Of a DNA stretch of 64,000 nt, positions 19,011-26,964 are shown in pieces; position 1 is the first letter of the stretch, and the number at the start of each line of letters is the position of its first letter. The position numbers and the translations under genes were made by a program. Source of the DNA: CAVYXK01 sp963772445 (GTDB taxonomy: Bacteria; Pseudomonadota; Alphaproteobacteria; Acetobacterales; Acetobacteraceae); assembly GCA_963772445.1 (NCBI GenBank), contig CAVYXK010000015.1:372001-436000 (forward strand), given 5' to 3'. The notes under the pieces were generated by a model. That model was not told where the DNA came from and did no database searches. It worked only from the letters and a program-made list of their open reading frames with translations.

Positions 19011-20387
19011 GGGTCTTCAGGAAATCGAGTGGGCGGTTTTGGGGGATCATAGCGGCGGAAGCATGATGGAGAGGACTTTGAGGCGGAGATATTCCTCGTC
19101 CTTCAATCCGTAGGCTCGTCGCTGGCAGACCCGGACCTTGTTGTTGAGGCCTTCGACGAAGCCGAGTGAGACTTTGTTCTGCGGCTGGCAGTAGGCGGTG
19201 ATGCCGTGCCAGTGGCGATCGATCATGTCGGCGAAACGCTCGTATGGCTTGAGCCGCTGCCATTTGAGGCTGGCCCGCCAGTTGTCGAAGAAGCGCCGCG
19301 CCCAGCCCTCCCGCCGGTAGTCCCAGAGCTGGCCGAACGCTTCCTTCAGCAGATAGGCGGTGTTGAGGCGCTTATTGGCGGCCAACAGTAACGCGAGCGA
19401 GCGTTTGCCGCCGAGCGTGAGATTGTCGCGGTGTGACAGCAGGGTGTACTTCTGCCCCTTGATGAAGCGCCGGTCGCTGCCTCGCAGGCGGGCATATTCG
19501 GCCTTGCGTACCCCGTCGAGCGCCTCGCCGAGGTGGCGCATGATATGGAACTTGTCGAATAGGATCGCCGCCTGCGGCGCCGTCTCCCGCGCCACGTTGC
19601 CGAACGGCTTCCACATGTCCATCACGATGAGCCTGATCTTGCTGGTCTTCTTGGGTCCTAGCCAGGCGTAGAACTGAGCCATGCTGGCCTCTGAGCGGTC
19701 GTCTCCGCCGAACCAGATCGGCCGCTTGGGAACCAAGTCGCTGACCACGATGCGATAGGTATGGCCCTTGCGGATCGAGATCTCATCAATGCCTATCACC
19801 TCGGGTGTCGGTGCGCCGGCACGCTCGATCTGGGCGCGCATGTACTGCATCTCTAGCGTCTTGACCGTGTCCCAGTCGAGCTTCAGCTCCTTGGCCACGT
19901 CGCGGATCGAAGCCTGCCTGCAGCGACGGCCGACGTAGAACGCAAAGCGCTTGGTGAAGTGCGGGTTGTCTGACAGGAAATCCAGCCGTTCTAGCTTCAC
20001 GCTGTCGCAAATACCGCACGCCACGCGCCGCATCTCGAGCTCCAGAACGATGCGAAAGCCGGCGCTCGGAAGATCCCGGACCCACCGCTTCCGCCGGTCG
20101 TACCAGCCCGACTGGACCCGCCCGCAGCAACCGCAAACGGTTTTTTGAGCGCCGATCGAGCCTGACGATCCGTACATCCCGATCACCGAATACACCGCGT
20201 ACCGTCGCTTGCGCACGAAACCCCGCGAACGAATACCCATCCGACAGCCGCCGCCGTCGCTTGTCCGATCGTGCCATGCCTCATCATGCCGGAATCCGAG
20301 GCAGCACCAAACTCCAAAAAGCCAGTCTCCATCATGCTTCCGCCGCTATGATCCCTCAAAACCACCCACTCGATTTCCTGAAGACCC
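19011..20387 (-). mobile_element. Second, unrelated ISL3-family element (1377 bp), inserted in tandem
   Basis: Long terminal inverted repeats of about 59 bp start GGGTCTTCAGGAAATCGAGT at the left, with the complement ending at 20387; only a few positions differ. The left flank is ATTTCTAA and the right flank ATTTCTTT. The site is the same TAATTTCT used by the first element, with only six of eight bases matching as duplication. Confidence 0.9.
19047..20240 (-). CDS. ISL3-family transposase
   Basis: An intact 397-aa transposase. The zinc-finger-like N terminus has CGCCGR and CGICD. The catalytic core has IGIDEISIRKGHTYRI, VMDMWKPFGNVA and FDKFHIMRHLGEALDGVRKAE, ending SLGFVEGLNNKVRV. Its sequence is clearly different from the transposase at 17747-18994, so the tandem pair is two independent insertions, not a duplication. 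It is oriented opposite to the SIR2 gene it helps to split. Confidence 0.94.
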   Translation of the reverse strand: MGIRSRGFVRKRRYAVYSVIGMYGSSGSIGAQKTVCGCCGRVQSGWYDRRKRWVRDLPSAGFRIVLELEMRRVACGICDSVKLERLDFLSDNPHFTKRFAFYVGRRCRQASIRDVAKELKLDWDTVKTLEMQYMRAQIERAGAPTPEVIGIDEISIRKGHTYRIVVSDLVPKRPIWFGGDDRSEASMAQFYAWLGPKKTSKIRLIVMDMWKPFGNVARETAPQAAILFDKFHIMRHLGEALDGVRKAEYARLRGSDRRFIKGQKYTLLSHRDNLTLGGKRSLALLLAANKRLNTAYLLKEAFGQLWDYRREGWARRFFDNWRASLKWQRLKPYERFADMIDRHWHGITAYCQPQNKVSLGFVEGLNNKVRVCQRRAYGLKDEEYLRLKVLSIMLPPL

Positions 20388-20857
20388 ATTTCTTTGTCAA
20401 AGGGCTATCGGTTAGCACCATGGACGTGGCGAACGGACTCGGGTGGGGTGGACGAGCGGACGGCTCTCTCAGCTCGATAACCGATCCAGACGAAATTAAA
20501 GCCGAATTAGGCAAGGGCAACTTGCCGAGCATAAGTTTTATTGATCCCGACAAACTTACTTTTGTTGGCACCACTTTCATTTTTAATCGGCAGTGGAGAT
20601 ATAAGCAGCTCGTATGCTCCGCGAAGAGTATAGCCATTATTGGGGTGCACGGTGCCACGCCAGATTATCTTGATCGCCACATATGGCAGCCGCTAGCGGA
20701 AACCAAGGCAAAACTAATCTATTGCTCGCTCGACACCGATGGTTTTGAGGCATGGCGTGCCGTAAATCGGCCGCTAGGCAACGACGATGTGAGTTTAAGA
20801 GGGTCATTCGAAACTAAGTATGAAGAGATTATGCGGCTCGTGAACGTGATGGCCTAA

Positions 20858-21266
20858 GCCCTTGTTCCTGGCATGACCGCACCGGCCCCATCGGTTCCGC
20901 CGGCTGCCCACCCGCCGATCCATCGGCTAGGCGCGCGGCGGTCGGTTGGGCGCCGGGAGGCTAGTTCAAGAGCTGGGGGCGAGCTACTGCGGAGCGGGTC
21001 GTTGTTGACGGTCCCACGATCGGGCGAGCATAAAGTCGCAACACGCACCCCTGGGTCTCTGTCGCAATGGCTAAGCGTCCCCCTCGCACACGCTCGCAGC
21101 CCTCGACGGCTGCGAAGCGCCGCCGGACGCGCACGCCTCCCCAAGCGGATGAAGCCGCTCGGCGTCCCGCTGGTGGTGCTGGGATCGGAGCGTTCGGAAG
21201 CCTGACCGCGGCTCAAGATCGCGCTGGTGTCGCGGGGGTCGGAGTGCTGGGGGCCTTACCGGGACC
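20858..21266. other. Region downstream of the SIR2-like gene, possible lost N terminus
   Basis: No independent gene is recognised. An open frame from ATG 21067 (MAKRPPRTRSQPSTAAKRRR) runs into the next gene's region and could be its basic N-terminal extension, separated by a one-base deletion near 21255. Confidence 0.4.
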
Positions 21267-21836
21267 GTGGCGCTCGACGTAGCCGCCCCCGCGGCGGCGG
21301 CGACGGCCATTGGCACTGCCCGCGCCGAAGCGACGGTCGTTCGGTTTTCCTTCCCGCCTGAATTGGAAGCTGATCGGCAAGAGGCCATTCGCCTGCTGCA
21401 AGGTCTCCCGCAGAACATGCAGGACTTCGAACGGGCGCTCAGGCTGATAGACGAACTGCGGCGGGACCCGCCAGTCCGGAGAGGTCACAATGGCCCACCG
21501 GAAGAAATCGACGCGCTGCCACCCGCGGAGGAAATTGTTACAGAGGCGACCGTAGCGGCGGATGCGCTGTTGACGGAACTGACTGCGGATCAGCCACATC
21601 TGTCATCGATCAAGTTAGGGGAACGGGCACTCCGGCGCGTTGCGGGTTGGCTCGGCACCGCGATTGCGTGGGTTGCCGGGAAGGCTGATCTCTTCTCATG
21701 CGAGTTTGTGAAGGCGTTGGGGAAGACAACGGCAGTGGGCGTGGGCGTAGAGGTCGCCACGCACTTGGACAAGGTCAAGGCTACGATCGATACCATTCTA
21801 CCCTATTTAGATCATCTTCTTGCGCGGTTACCATGA
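21267..21836 (+). CDS. Hypothetical protein with GHNGPPE motif
   Basis: This 189-aa ORF has a GTG start. The middle contains RRGHNGPPEEIDALPPAEEI, a motif that recurs in uncharacterised alphaproteobacterial proteins. The C-terminal third is amphipathic to hydrophobic (RRVAGWLGTAIAWVAGK). If the base lost near 21255 is restored, the Arg/Lys-rich frame from 21067 joins in front (LTGTVALDV) and the protein grows to about 256 aa. It lies 410 bp downstream of the SIR2-like gene on the same strand, so it could be a former partner. Function unknown. Confidence 0.5.
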   Translation: MALDVAAPAAAATAIGTARAEATVVRFSFPPELEADRQEAIRLLQGLPQNMQDFERALRLIDELRRDPPVRRGHNGPPEEIDALPPAEEIVTEATVAADALLTELTADQPHLSSIKLGERALRRVAGWLGTAIAWVAGKADLFSCEFVKALGKTTAVGVGVEVATHLDKVKATIDTILPYLDHLLARLP

Positions 21837-22042
21837 TCCGCCGCCTCGGAAGAACCCTGAACGCCCGCGTGGGCGGCGAAATTCCGTCACTGCGGCGCCG
21901 TTGGGTTCGCGCTGGCCGCCCGACCCATTCAAGGAGGGTAGTCCGACCGCTCCAGGATCGCTGGCATAGTTACCGCGCTGCCTCGTGGCTGTCGCTATGA
22001 ACGTGCGACGTGATTGCCCTTCTCTACGCATGCCGGGGCGCT

Positions 22043-22372
22043 TTAGTCGTCTCGGAATCTCTCGAACGCTTCTGGCGACAGGACTACTTGCCACTCTTCC
22101 TCTGCGAGCGGGTCGGTGCATGGTTCTAAGGTGTCTGGTTCTCCCCACTTTCCATTGATCATGTTACGACATGCTGCCTCGAACGCTTTGCGATCTCGAC
22201 GGGTTGCACGGCGCAAGTCATCCTGCGTTGCGTCGGGATTGTTCAATCTCTCTCGCAACAGTGCAAAGGTGATCTTGCAGCGAACCGGAGTCCCGTCTGG
22301 TGCTTCGATGCGCATGATGAAAGCTTGAAGTGGAACGGACAAGTAGCCGGGAGTGAATTCGACTTCGTCCAT
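22043..22372 (-). CDS. Small hypothetical protein, possibly DUF1488-like
   Basis: A 109-aa protein starting MDEVEFTPGYLSVPLQAFIM and continuing DGTPVRCKITFALLRERLN, with a basic helical middle (RRATRRDRKAFEAACRNM) and an acidic tail. The pattern of a short N-terminal beta part, V.C.IT..LL and a helix with DRKAFE.A resembles DUF1488, but I am not certain. It follows a frameshifted gene on the same strand by 11 bp. No function can be inferred. Confidence 0.5.
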   Translation of the reverse strand: MDEVEFTPGYLSVPLQAFIMRIEAPDGTPVRCKITFALLRERLNNPDATQDDLRRATRRDRKAFEAACRNMINGKWGEPDTLEPCTDPLAEEEWQVVLSPEAFERFRDD

Positions 22373-22383
22373 AGCGTGTGTCC

Positions 22384-22823
22384 TCAATTGGTTTGCCACA
22401 GAGTGGCAGGTGGGACGTTTCGCCTTTGTTGACGGGGGACGGCCTGGGTCCGTTCGCGAAGTAGAGTTGAATATCTGCATCGGCGTGTCCGCGGTGAAAT
22501 GCCGAATGTTCGCAGGAAGTATGTTGCGCGAAGCGCCTGTATAATGGAGATGAGGTCTGCGAATGGCGCCTCGCCGAACTCGGCCAGCAGTGTCGCCACC
22601 TGGGCGCAAGGGCCAGAGCCAGGCCCGCGGATCATGCTCCATAGGGTGCCTGCCTCGATCGCTCGACGCCGGCGCGGACAAACGGATCCTCGACGGCGTT
22701 GGCCATGACGAGATCGACCGGGTGGCCCAGCCGCTGCGCACGAGCATTCATATCAGCGCGCATATCGGCGCCCGCATCGCCTGCTGTCGCCTCAGGCACC
22801 ATGTCATCGATGTGCGTGCTCAT
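22384..22823 (-). pseudogene. Hypothetical protein, frameshifted
   Basis: The first frame (22823 to about 22660) reads MSTHIDDMVPEATAGDAGAD, then RLGHPVDLVMANAVEDPFVR. The next frame carries on IEAGTLWSMIRGPGSGP, AQVATLLAEFGEAPFADLI and IIQALRATYFLRTFGI. The shift is near 22655-22665. The two parts fit one protein of roughly 120-145 aa. I do not recognise a family. Confidence 0.45.
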
Positions 22824-23333
22824 AGCGCGAAGACATCATAAGCCAGGCCGGCAGAGCAAGTTGGGGTCGGTGCTACGCTTACTAAAGACCTGTTGAACTG
22901 GCTGTAATAATGCCCTTGTGACTTGGGGAAATCATGCTAATCTCCCACACTGAAGGGGGGAGCCGGGCAGGGATGGCGGGAACCGGAGGGCAGAATGCCG
23001 CCGCAATTTACCATAGGTTGAGAAGCACGACACAGACTGTGCAGGTGGACCAGCTTATGATCTCATCCGGTGAGGCATGCGGCAGGTCGGCGTGGGGATC
23101 GCAGTTCCCCACCGTCCAAGCATACTGGGGACCGCTTAGCTCAAAAGATAGCGGTATAGAATTTGGGCTCGTCAGCGGAAACTGTGGGTGCTTCGGGGGT
23201 ATACCGAGGGCTAGTTTTATCACTCAGCCGGCCGGCTGGTGGATTTGTGGACAACACAAGCGCGTTGCCCACAACCCCACAGCCGCCACATCGGCAGAAG
23301 CGGAGATATCATCCGCCACCACGGCAGGCATCT

Positions 23334-23789
23334 TTACGCCTCATCGCGGCTGATCTCAGGGTCTGTCAGGAAGCGGAACAACTTGCGGCAGGTCGTGTCG
23401 AAGGAGCGCTGCGCGGTGTCGGACTGACCATGGGAGAGCAGCGGCCCGCCATCGTCGCCGATGAGGGTGAGGACGACCTGCTTGATTGGCCGCCTCCGGA
23501 GGTCGCTGTCCATCTGCAATCGGCTGATGACCTCACCGCCGAGAGCCCAGACGTTGTCGCGGTGTCGGCGCAAGGTTTGGCGTGATAGCTGCAAGGCCAG
23601 CAGGTCGCGCAGGAACGGCTTGAAGCATTCCACCATCCGCCGGCCAGGCGGAATATCGCGCGCCTCATACGCCCAGCTGCGAGGCCACTGATCGAGGTCC
23701 GGACAACAGGTCTGCAAGGGATCGGCAGCAGCCCGTTGCGCCGGTACACTGTCACGTCTGCCGGCAACTCCTTTGGGTCCCGCTGCCAT
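23334..23789 (-). CDS. Passenger protein of the ISL3 element, second copy
   Basis: A 151-aa ORF matching 17293-17748 apart from a change at 23750, inside the ORF near its N terminus (in the other minus frame it turns Ala into Val). It is intact although the neighbouring transposase has been gutted, which fits a function independent of that transposase or simply recent deletion. Confidence 0.55.
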   Translation of the reverse strand: MAAGPKGVAGRRDSVPAQRAAADPLQTCCPDLDQWPRSWAYEARDIPPGRRMVECFKPFLRDLLALQLSRQTLRRHRDNVWALGGEVISRLQMDSDLRRRPIKQVVLTLIGDDGGPLLSHGQSDTAQRSFDTTCRKLFRFLTDPEISRDEA

Positions 23790-24570
23790 GCGGCTGATCT
23801 CCCTGCTGAACCACTACCAGCACTTTCCTGGGTTCGTTTACGAGAAGGCGCGACATTGCGCCGAAAGCCGAACCATCGAGATCAGCGTGCGGCCCCGCCG
23901 CGGCTCGAGACCGGTGTGCTCGGGCTGTCGCAAGCCGGCGCCGGCCTAGATCGAGTTTGTGTGCTCGGACATGTGGCAGCCTTATCTGAAGGTGATTCGT
24001 GAGCGGTGCAGCCAGGCCATCCACATCCTCGATCGCTTCCATATTGTCGCCAAGATGAATGCCGCGCTGGACCAGGTGCGTGCCGCCGAGGCTCGCCGGC
24101 TGGCCCGGGACGGCTATGAGCCAGTCTTGAAGAAGACCCGCTGGTGTGTGCTCAAGCGCAAGGCCAACCTGACCGAGCATCAACGCTTCCGCCTGCGCGA
24201 TCTGCTGCGCTACAACCTGCGGACCGTACGGGCCTATCTGCTGAAGGAGGACTTCCAGCAGTTCTGGGACTATGCTTCGCCGAGTTGGGCCGGCAAGTTC
24301 CTGGATGAATGGTGCGGTCAGGTCATGCGCTCCCGCATCGAGCCGATGAAGAAGATCGCCAGGACGCTACGCTCGCACCGCGCGCTGATCCTGAACTACT
24401 TCCGCGCCAGGAAGCAGCTCTCCAGCGGTGTGGTCGAGGGTCTGAACAACAAGGCCAAACTGACCATGCGAAAATCCTACGGGTTCCGTACCTTCCACGT
24501 CACCGAAATCGCCTTGTATCATGCACTTGGTAAGCTGCCGGAACCCAACGTCGCCCACAAATTCTTCTGA
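23788..24570 (+). pseudogene. ISL3 transposase remnant
   Basis: The N-terminal 54 or so codons are present from 23788, then a TAG arises at the deletion junction. An ORF from 23959 (MCSDMWQPYLKVIRERC) keeps the C-terminal 203 residues including FHIVAKMNAALDQVR and GVVEGLNNKAK. The zinc-binding region and first catalytic Asp are lost, so it cannot catalyse transposition. Confidence 0.9.
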
Positions 24571-24714
24571 CGAGGCAGAATTTGAGGCGCAGATCCCGCC
24601 ACAAGCTGGAGCTTGCACGCCATCCGTGGCGTATTGGTATGCTCACACACCTGGGGCGATAATCAAGGTAAACGGATTGGTATGCATCCCGATCACGGTT
24701 AGGAGGACAGTTCC

Positions 24715-25059
24715 GTGAACCTTCGCCCGATGACGCGGCAAGAGGCGGCTACATATCACTTTGTGCCTCAGGCTGTACTAAAGCGGCCGCCTTCTTTTTT
24801 CATGTCTCATGGCGTGTCCTTTCACAAAGGACGTGATGACTTAGACGAGTTTGAGGTTGCGGAGCTATCTCTTGATGATAAGATTCCTTTCGCCCTTTTG
24901 AGATATCGCGGAACCCCAGCAGATGAGACGACCGTTTTCCTACCGAGCGGATTTCCTTTGAGCGAGGTCCCTAGACTCGTCAATTACATAATCACTGCCT
25001 TCAATCTCTCTGTATCGTCAGTGACTTGGCAGAGGACGACGGCGGATAGACCATATTAA
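24715..25059 (+). CDS. Hypothetical protein, coupled partner of the IS-split gene
   Basis: A 114-aa protein with GTG start preceded by AGGAGG at the ideal eight-base spacing. It is acidic in the middle (GRDDLDEFEVAELSLDDK) with a possible short hydrophobic strand pair (IPFALLRYRG, TVFLPSGFPLSEV) and ends in a helix PRLVNYIITAFNLSVSSV. Base composition is less GC-rich than the flanking MFS gene. It overlaps the stop of the 121-aa gene. The layout is like toxin-antitoxin or effector-immunity pairs, but nothing in the sequence proves it. Confidence 0.6.
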   Translation: MNLRPMTRQEAATYHFVPQAVLKRPPSFFMSHGVSFHKGRDDLDEFEVAELSLDDKIPFALLRYRGTPADETTVFLPSGFPLSEVPRLVNYIITAFNLSVSSVTWQRTTADRPY

Positions 25060-25287
25060 TCACACCCAACACTGTCTGCCGGCCGCGCGGCAGACGAAGT
25101 GAGTCGATACATCTGAAACCGACCTTTCCGCACGGTCCGCCGATGCGAGCGAAGCCAAACAGCCGCTTCCTTGGTTTCGATCCCTTCCCCATCGATCCGC
25201 CTCGCGGCTCGATCCTCCCGCAAGGGAGCCCTACCCCGCCGAGAGGTGCCGGATTCGCTCCTGGGGGCCGCGCGCGGTATTCGCTGG

Positions 25288-26811
25288 GTGACCGATCCAT
25301 CGTCCGGACCCGCCCGCTTGGACCAGCCGCTCGCCCGCACTACGCCGACCGCTCGTGCCGATGCTTCCCGCTCGTTCGTCTTTGCCGCCTGCATGATGGC
25401 GACGTTCATGACGGCGGTGGAAAGTACCATCGTCGCTACCGCCATGCCCAGCATCGTCGCCCATCTGGGCGGCTTCGAACTGCTGGCCTGGGTGTTCTCC
25501 GCCTATCTCCTGGCGCAGGCGGTCACCATCCCGATCTATGGCCGGCTCGCCGATCTCTACGGCCGCAAGCGCATCTTCTTTGCCGGCGCGGGGCTGTTCC
25601 TGGTGGGCTCGGCCCTGTCCGGCCTGGCTCCCTCGATGGCGATACTGGTGGGCTGCCGCGTCGTGCAGGGCTTCGGTGCCGGGGCGGTGCTGCCGATCGC
25701 CTATACGATCGTCGGTGATATCTACACGCCGGTGGAGCGCGCCCGCGTCCAGGGCGTGCTCTCCGCGGTGTGGGGCGTGGCGGCCGTGGTCGGGCCGCCG
25801 CTCGGTGCCTTGCTGGTCGAGCTCGATTGGCGGCTGGTGTTCTGGATCAATCTGCCGATCGGCGGCGCGGCGATCGCCATGATCGCTGCCTTCCTGCGTG
25901 AGCAGCCGCACAAGCAATCGCAGCGCATCGACTTAGTCGGCGCGGCACTGCTGGCGATGGGCCTTGGCGCGGTGGTGCTGGCAGCGGGTCAGAGCGAGCG
26001 CATCGGCGGCGGCGCGGTAGCAGCATTGCTCGGGCTCGGCATCGCCGTGCTCATAGCGTTCGTCGCCTGGGAGCGTCGCACGGCGGCGCCGATGCTGCCA
26101 CTGCAACTGTTCACCGAGCGCGTGATCGTCGTCGGCTGCCTGGCCGGGTTCACCATCGGCGCAGTAATGATGAGCGTCACCGCCTTCCTGCCCACGTACA
26201 TCCAGGCAGGAATGGGACGCAGCGCCATGGTCGCCGGCCTCGTGCTGGGCGCGATGTCGGTCATTTGGTCGCTGGCCAGCGTGGCCGCCGGGCGATTGAT
26301 GCTGTGGTCCACCTATCGCGCCGCGGGGATCGTCGGAGCGGTGGCACTGCTCGCCGGCTGTGCGGTCCTGATCGCGATGACGCCGCAGGCGGGGCCAGTC
26401 TGGGCTGCGCTCGGCGCGTCCGCCGTTGGCATCGGCATGGGGTTCTGCAACACGACATTCCTTGTGTCGGTGCAGGCCCATGTGCGCTGGCGGCAGCGCG
26501 GCGTGACCACCTCCGCGGCCATGTCGATGCGAATGCTGGGCCAGTCGCTCGGCGCCGCGGTCTCCGGAGCTGTGCTCGATGCCGGTCTGCGTCGCCTCTC
26601 AGCGACCGCGTCCGATCCGGTCGACCGGTTGCTGAACCCGGCGAGCCGCGCAGCCATGCCGGCGGCGGAGCTGGAGCGCTTGGTGCACGGCGTCGCCGCC
26701 TCGTTGCAGAACGTGTATCTGCTGTCCGCTGCGCTCGCGTTGGCGACGCTGGTGCTCGCCCTTGGTCTGCCGGCGGCGCTCAGTCCGCGGCACCAGGCAA
26801 CGCGGGAGTGA
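25288..26811 (+). CDS. MFS drug/solute exporter (14-TM DHA2-like)
   Basis: About 507 aa from GTG 25288; the frame is open to TTG 25171 but the extra residues are low-complexity. Helix 1 is FVFAACMMATFMTAVESTIV, the loop 2-3 motif is GRLADLYGRKR, and motif C-like segments appear in helix 5 (WGVAAVVGPPLGALL). About 14 hydrophobic segments follow, ending LATLVLALGLPAALS, as in DHA2 multidrug antiporters. No regulator is adjacent. The start is uncertain because no strong ribosome site is visible before either candidate. Confidence 0.88.
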   Translation: MTDPSSGPARLDQPLARTTPTARADASRSFVFAACMMATFMTAVESTIVATAMPSIVAHLGGFELLAWVFSAYLLAQAVTIPIYGRLADLYGRKRIFFAGAGLFLVGSALSGLAPSMAILVGCRVVQGFGAGAVLPIAYTIVGDIYTPVERARVQGVLSAVWGVAAVVGPPLGALLVELDWRLVFWINLPIGGAAIAMIAAFLREQPHKQSQRIDLVGAALLAMGLGAVVLAAGQSERIGGGAVAALLGLGIAVLIAFVAWERRTAAPMLPLQLFTERVIVVGCLAGFTIGAVMMSVTAFLPTYIQAGMGRSAMVAGLVLGAMSVIWSLASVAAGRLMLWSTYRAAGIVGAVALLAGCAVLIAMTPQAGPVWAALGASAVGIGMGFCNTTFLVSVQAHVRWRQRGVTTSAAMSMRMLGQSLGAAVSGAVLDAGLRRLSATASDPVDRLLNPASRAAMPAAELERLVHGVAASLQNVYLLSAALALATLVLALGLPAALSPRHQATRE

Positions 26812-26964
26812 GGCTCGGCTGGTGCTTGCGTGTCGGGCGCGACACGAAATTGCAATATCCCGTGGGGTGACATCGGACGCGAGGGCAGGATACACCCCGC
26901 CGGCGTGCCGGCGCGGATTGCTCCGGCACCGAGCTGATCTCACCCCAACCGCAGCGGCGCCGCA

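Larger units (their letters stand above)
15260..20857 (+). pseudogene. SIR2-like NAD-binding protein, split by three IS elements and a frameshift
   Basis: Three exon-like pieces, 15260-15532, 16858-17124 and 20394-20857, join after removal of IS4 (with GCCCGCTAT) and the ISL3 pair (with TAATTTCT). Adding one base lost near 15398 gives exactly 335 codons (334 aa). Early on it has VLFFGAGASYGSEKPRSDSL, the SIR2 NAD-binding GAGAS motif. In the middle it has NGSFVTLNYELLLSRAL and CCLHGGCNF, the SIR2 TxNYD-like and histidine segments. The end reads AIIGVHGATPDYLDRH and LIYCS. Such stand-alone SIR2 proteins are often NADases in phage defence or toxins, but defence is inference. ATG 15260 follows GGAAAG. 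Codon use looks less GC-rich than neighbours, suggesting acquisition. Confidence 0.82.
23166..24576 (+). mobile_element. Internally deleted copy of the ISL3 element (1411 bp)
   Basis: It has the same ends as 17125-19000 but lacks 465 bp from the 5' half of the transposase gene (junction in CCGGCCTAGATCGAG near 23949). Its own 8-bp duplication AGAATTTG is at 23158-23165 and 24577-24584. It therefore moved as an independent unit or lost the segment after arrival. Outside the deletion it is nearly identical to the full copy, so both arrived recently. Confidence 0.94.
22934..24718 (+). pseudogene. Small hypothetical protein interrupted by an ISL3 copy; first gene of a coupled pair
   Basis: Pieces 22934-23165 and 24585-24718 join after removal of the IS and one copy of AGAATTTG into a perfect 122-codon frame (121 aa). 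It starts MLISHTEGGSRAGMAGTGG, crosses the junction as SKDSGIEFEAQIPPQAG and ends IPITVRRTVP. Its stop overlaps the next gene's start as GTGA at 24715-24718, and an AGGAGG at 24701-24706 serves the next gene. No family is recognised. The Gly-rich N terminus and compact C terminus would suit a small effector or structural protein, which is speculation. Confidence 0.65.

Noticed and set aside
22890..22933. Sigma-70 promoter before the 121-aa gene
   Set aside because: TTGTGA and TAATCT at 16-bp spacing are present, but the -10 would overlap the start codon region, so the match is probably fortuitous.
17117..24584. Composite transposon formed by the two related ISL3 copies
   Set aside because: Each copy has its own distinct 8-bp target duplication, so they inserted separately rather than moving as one unit.
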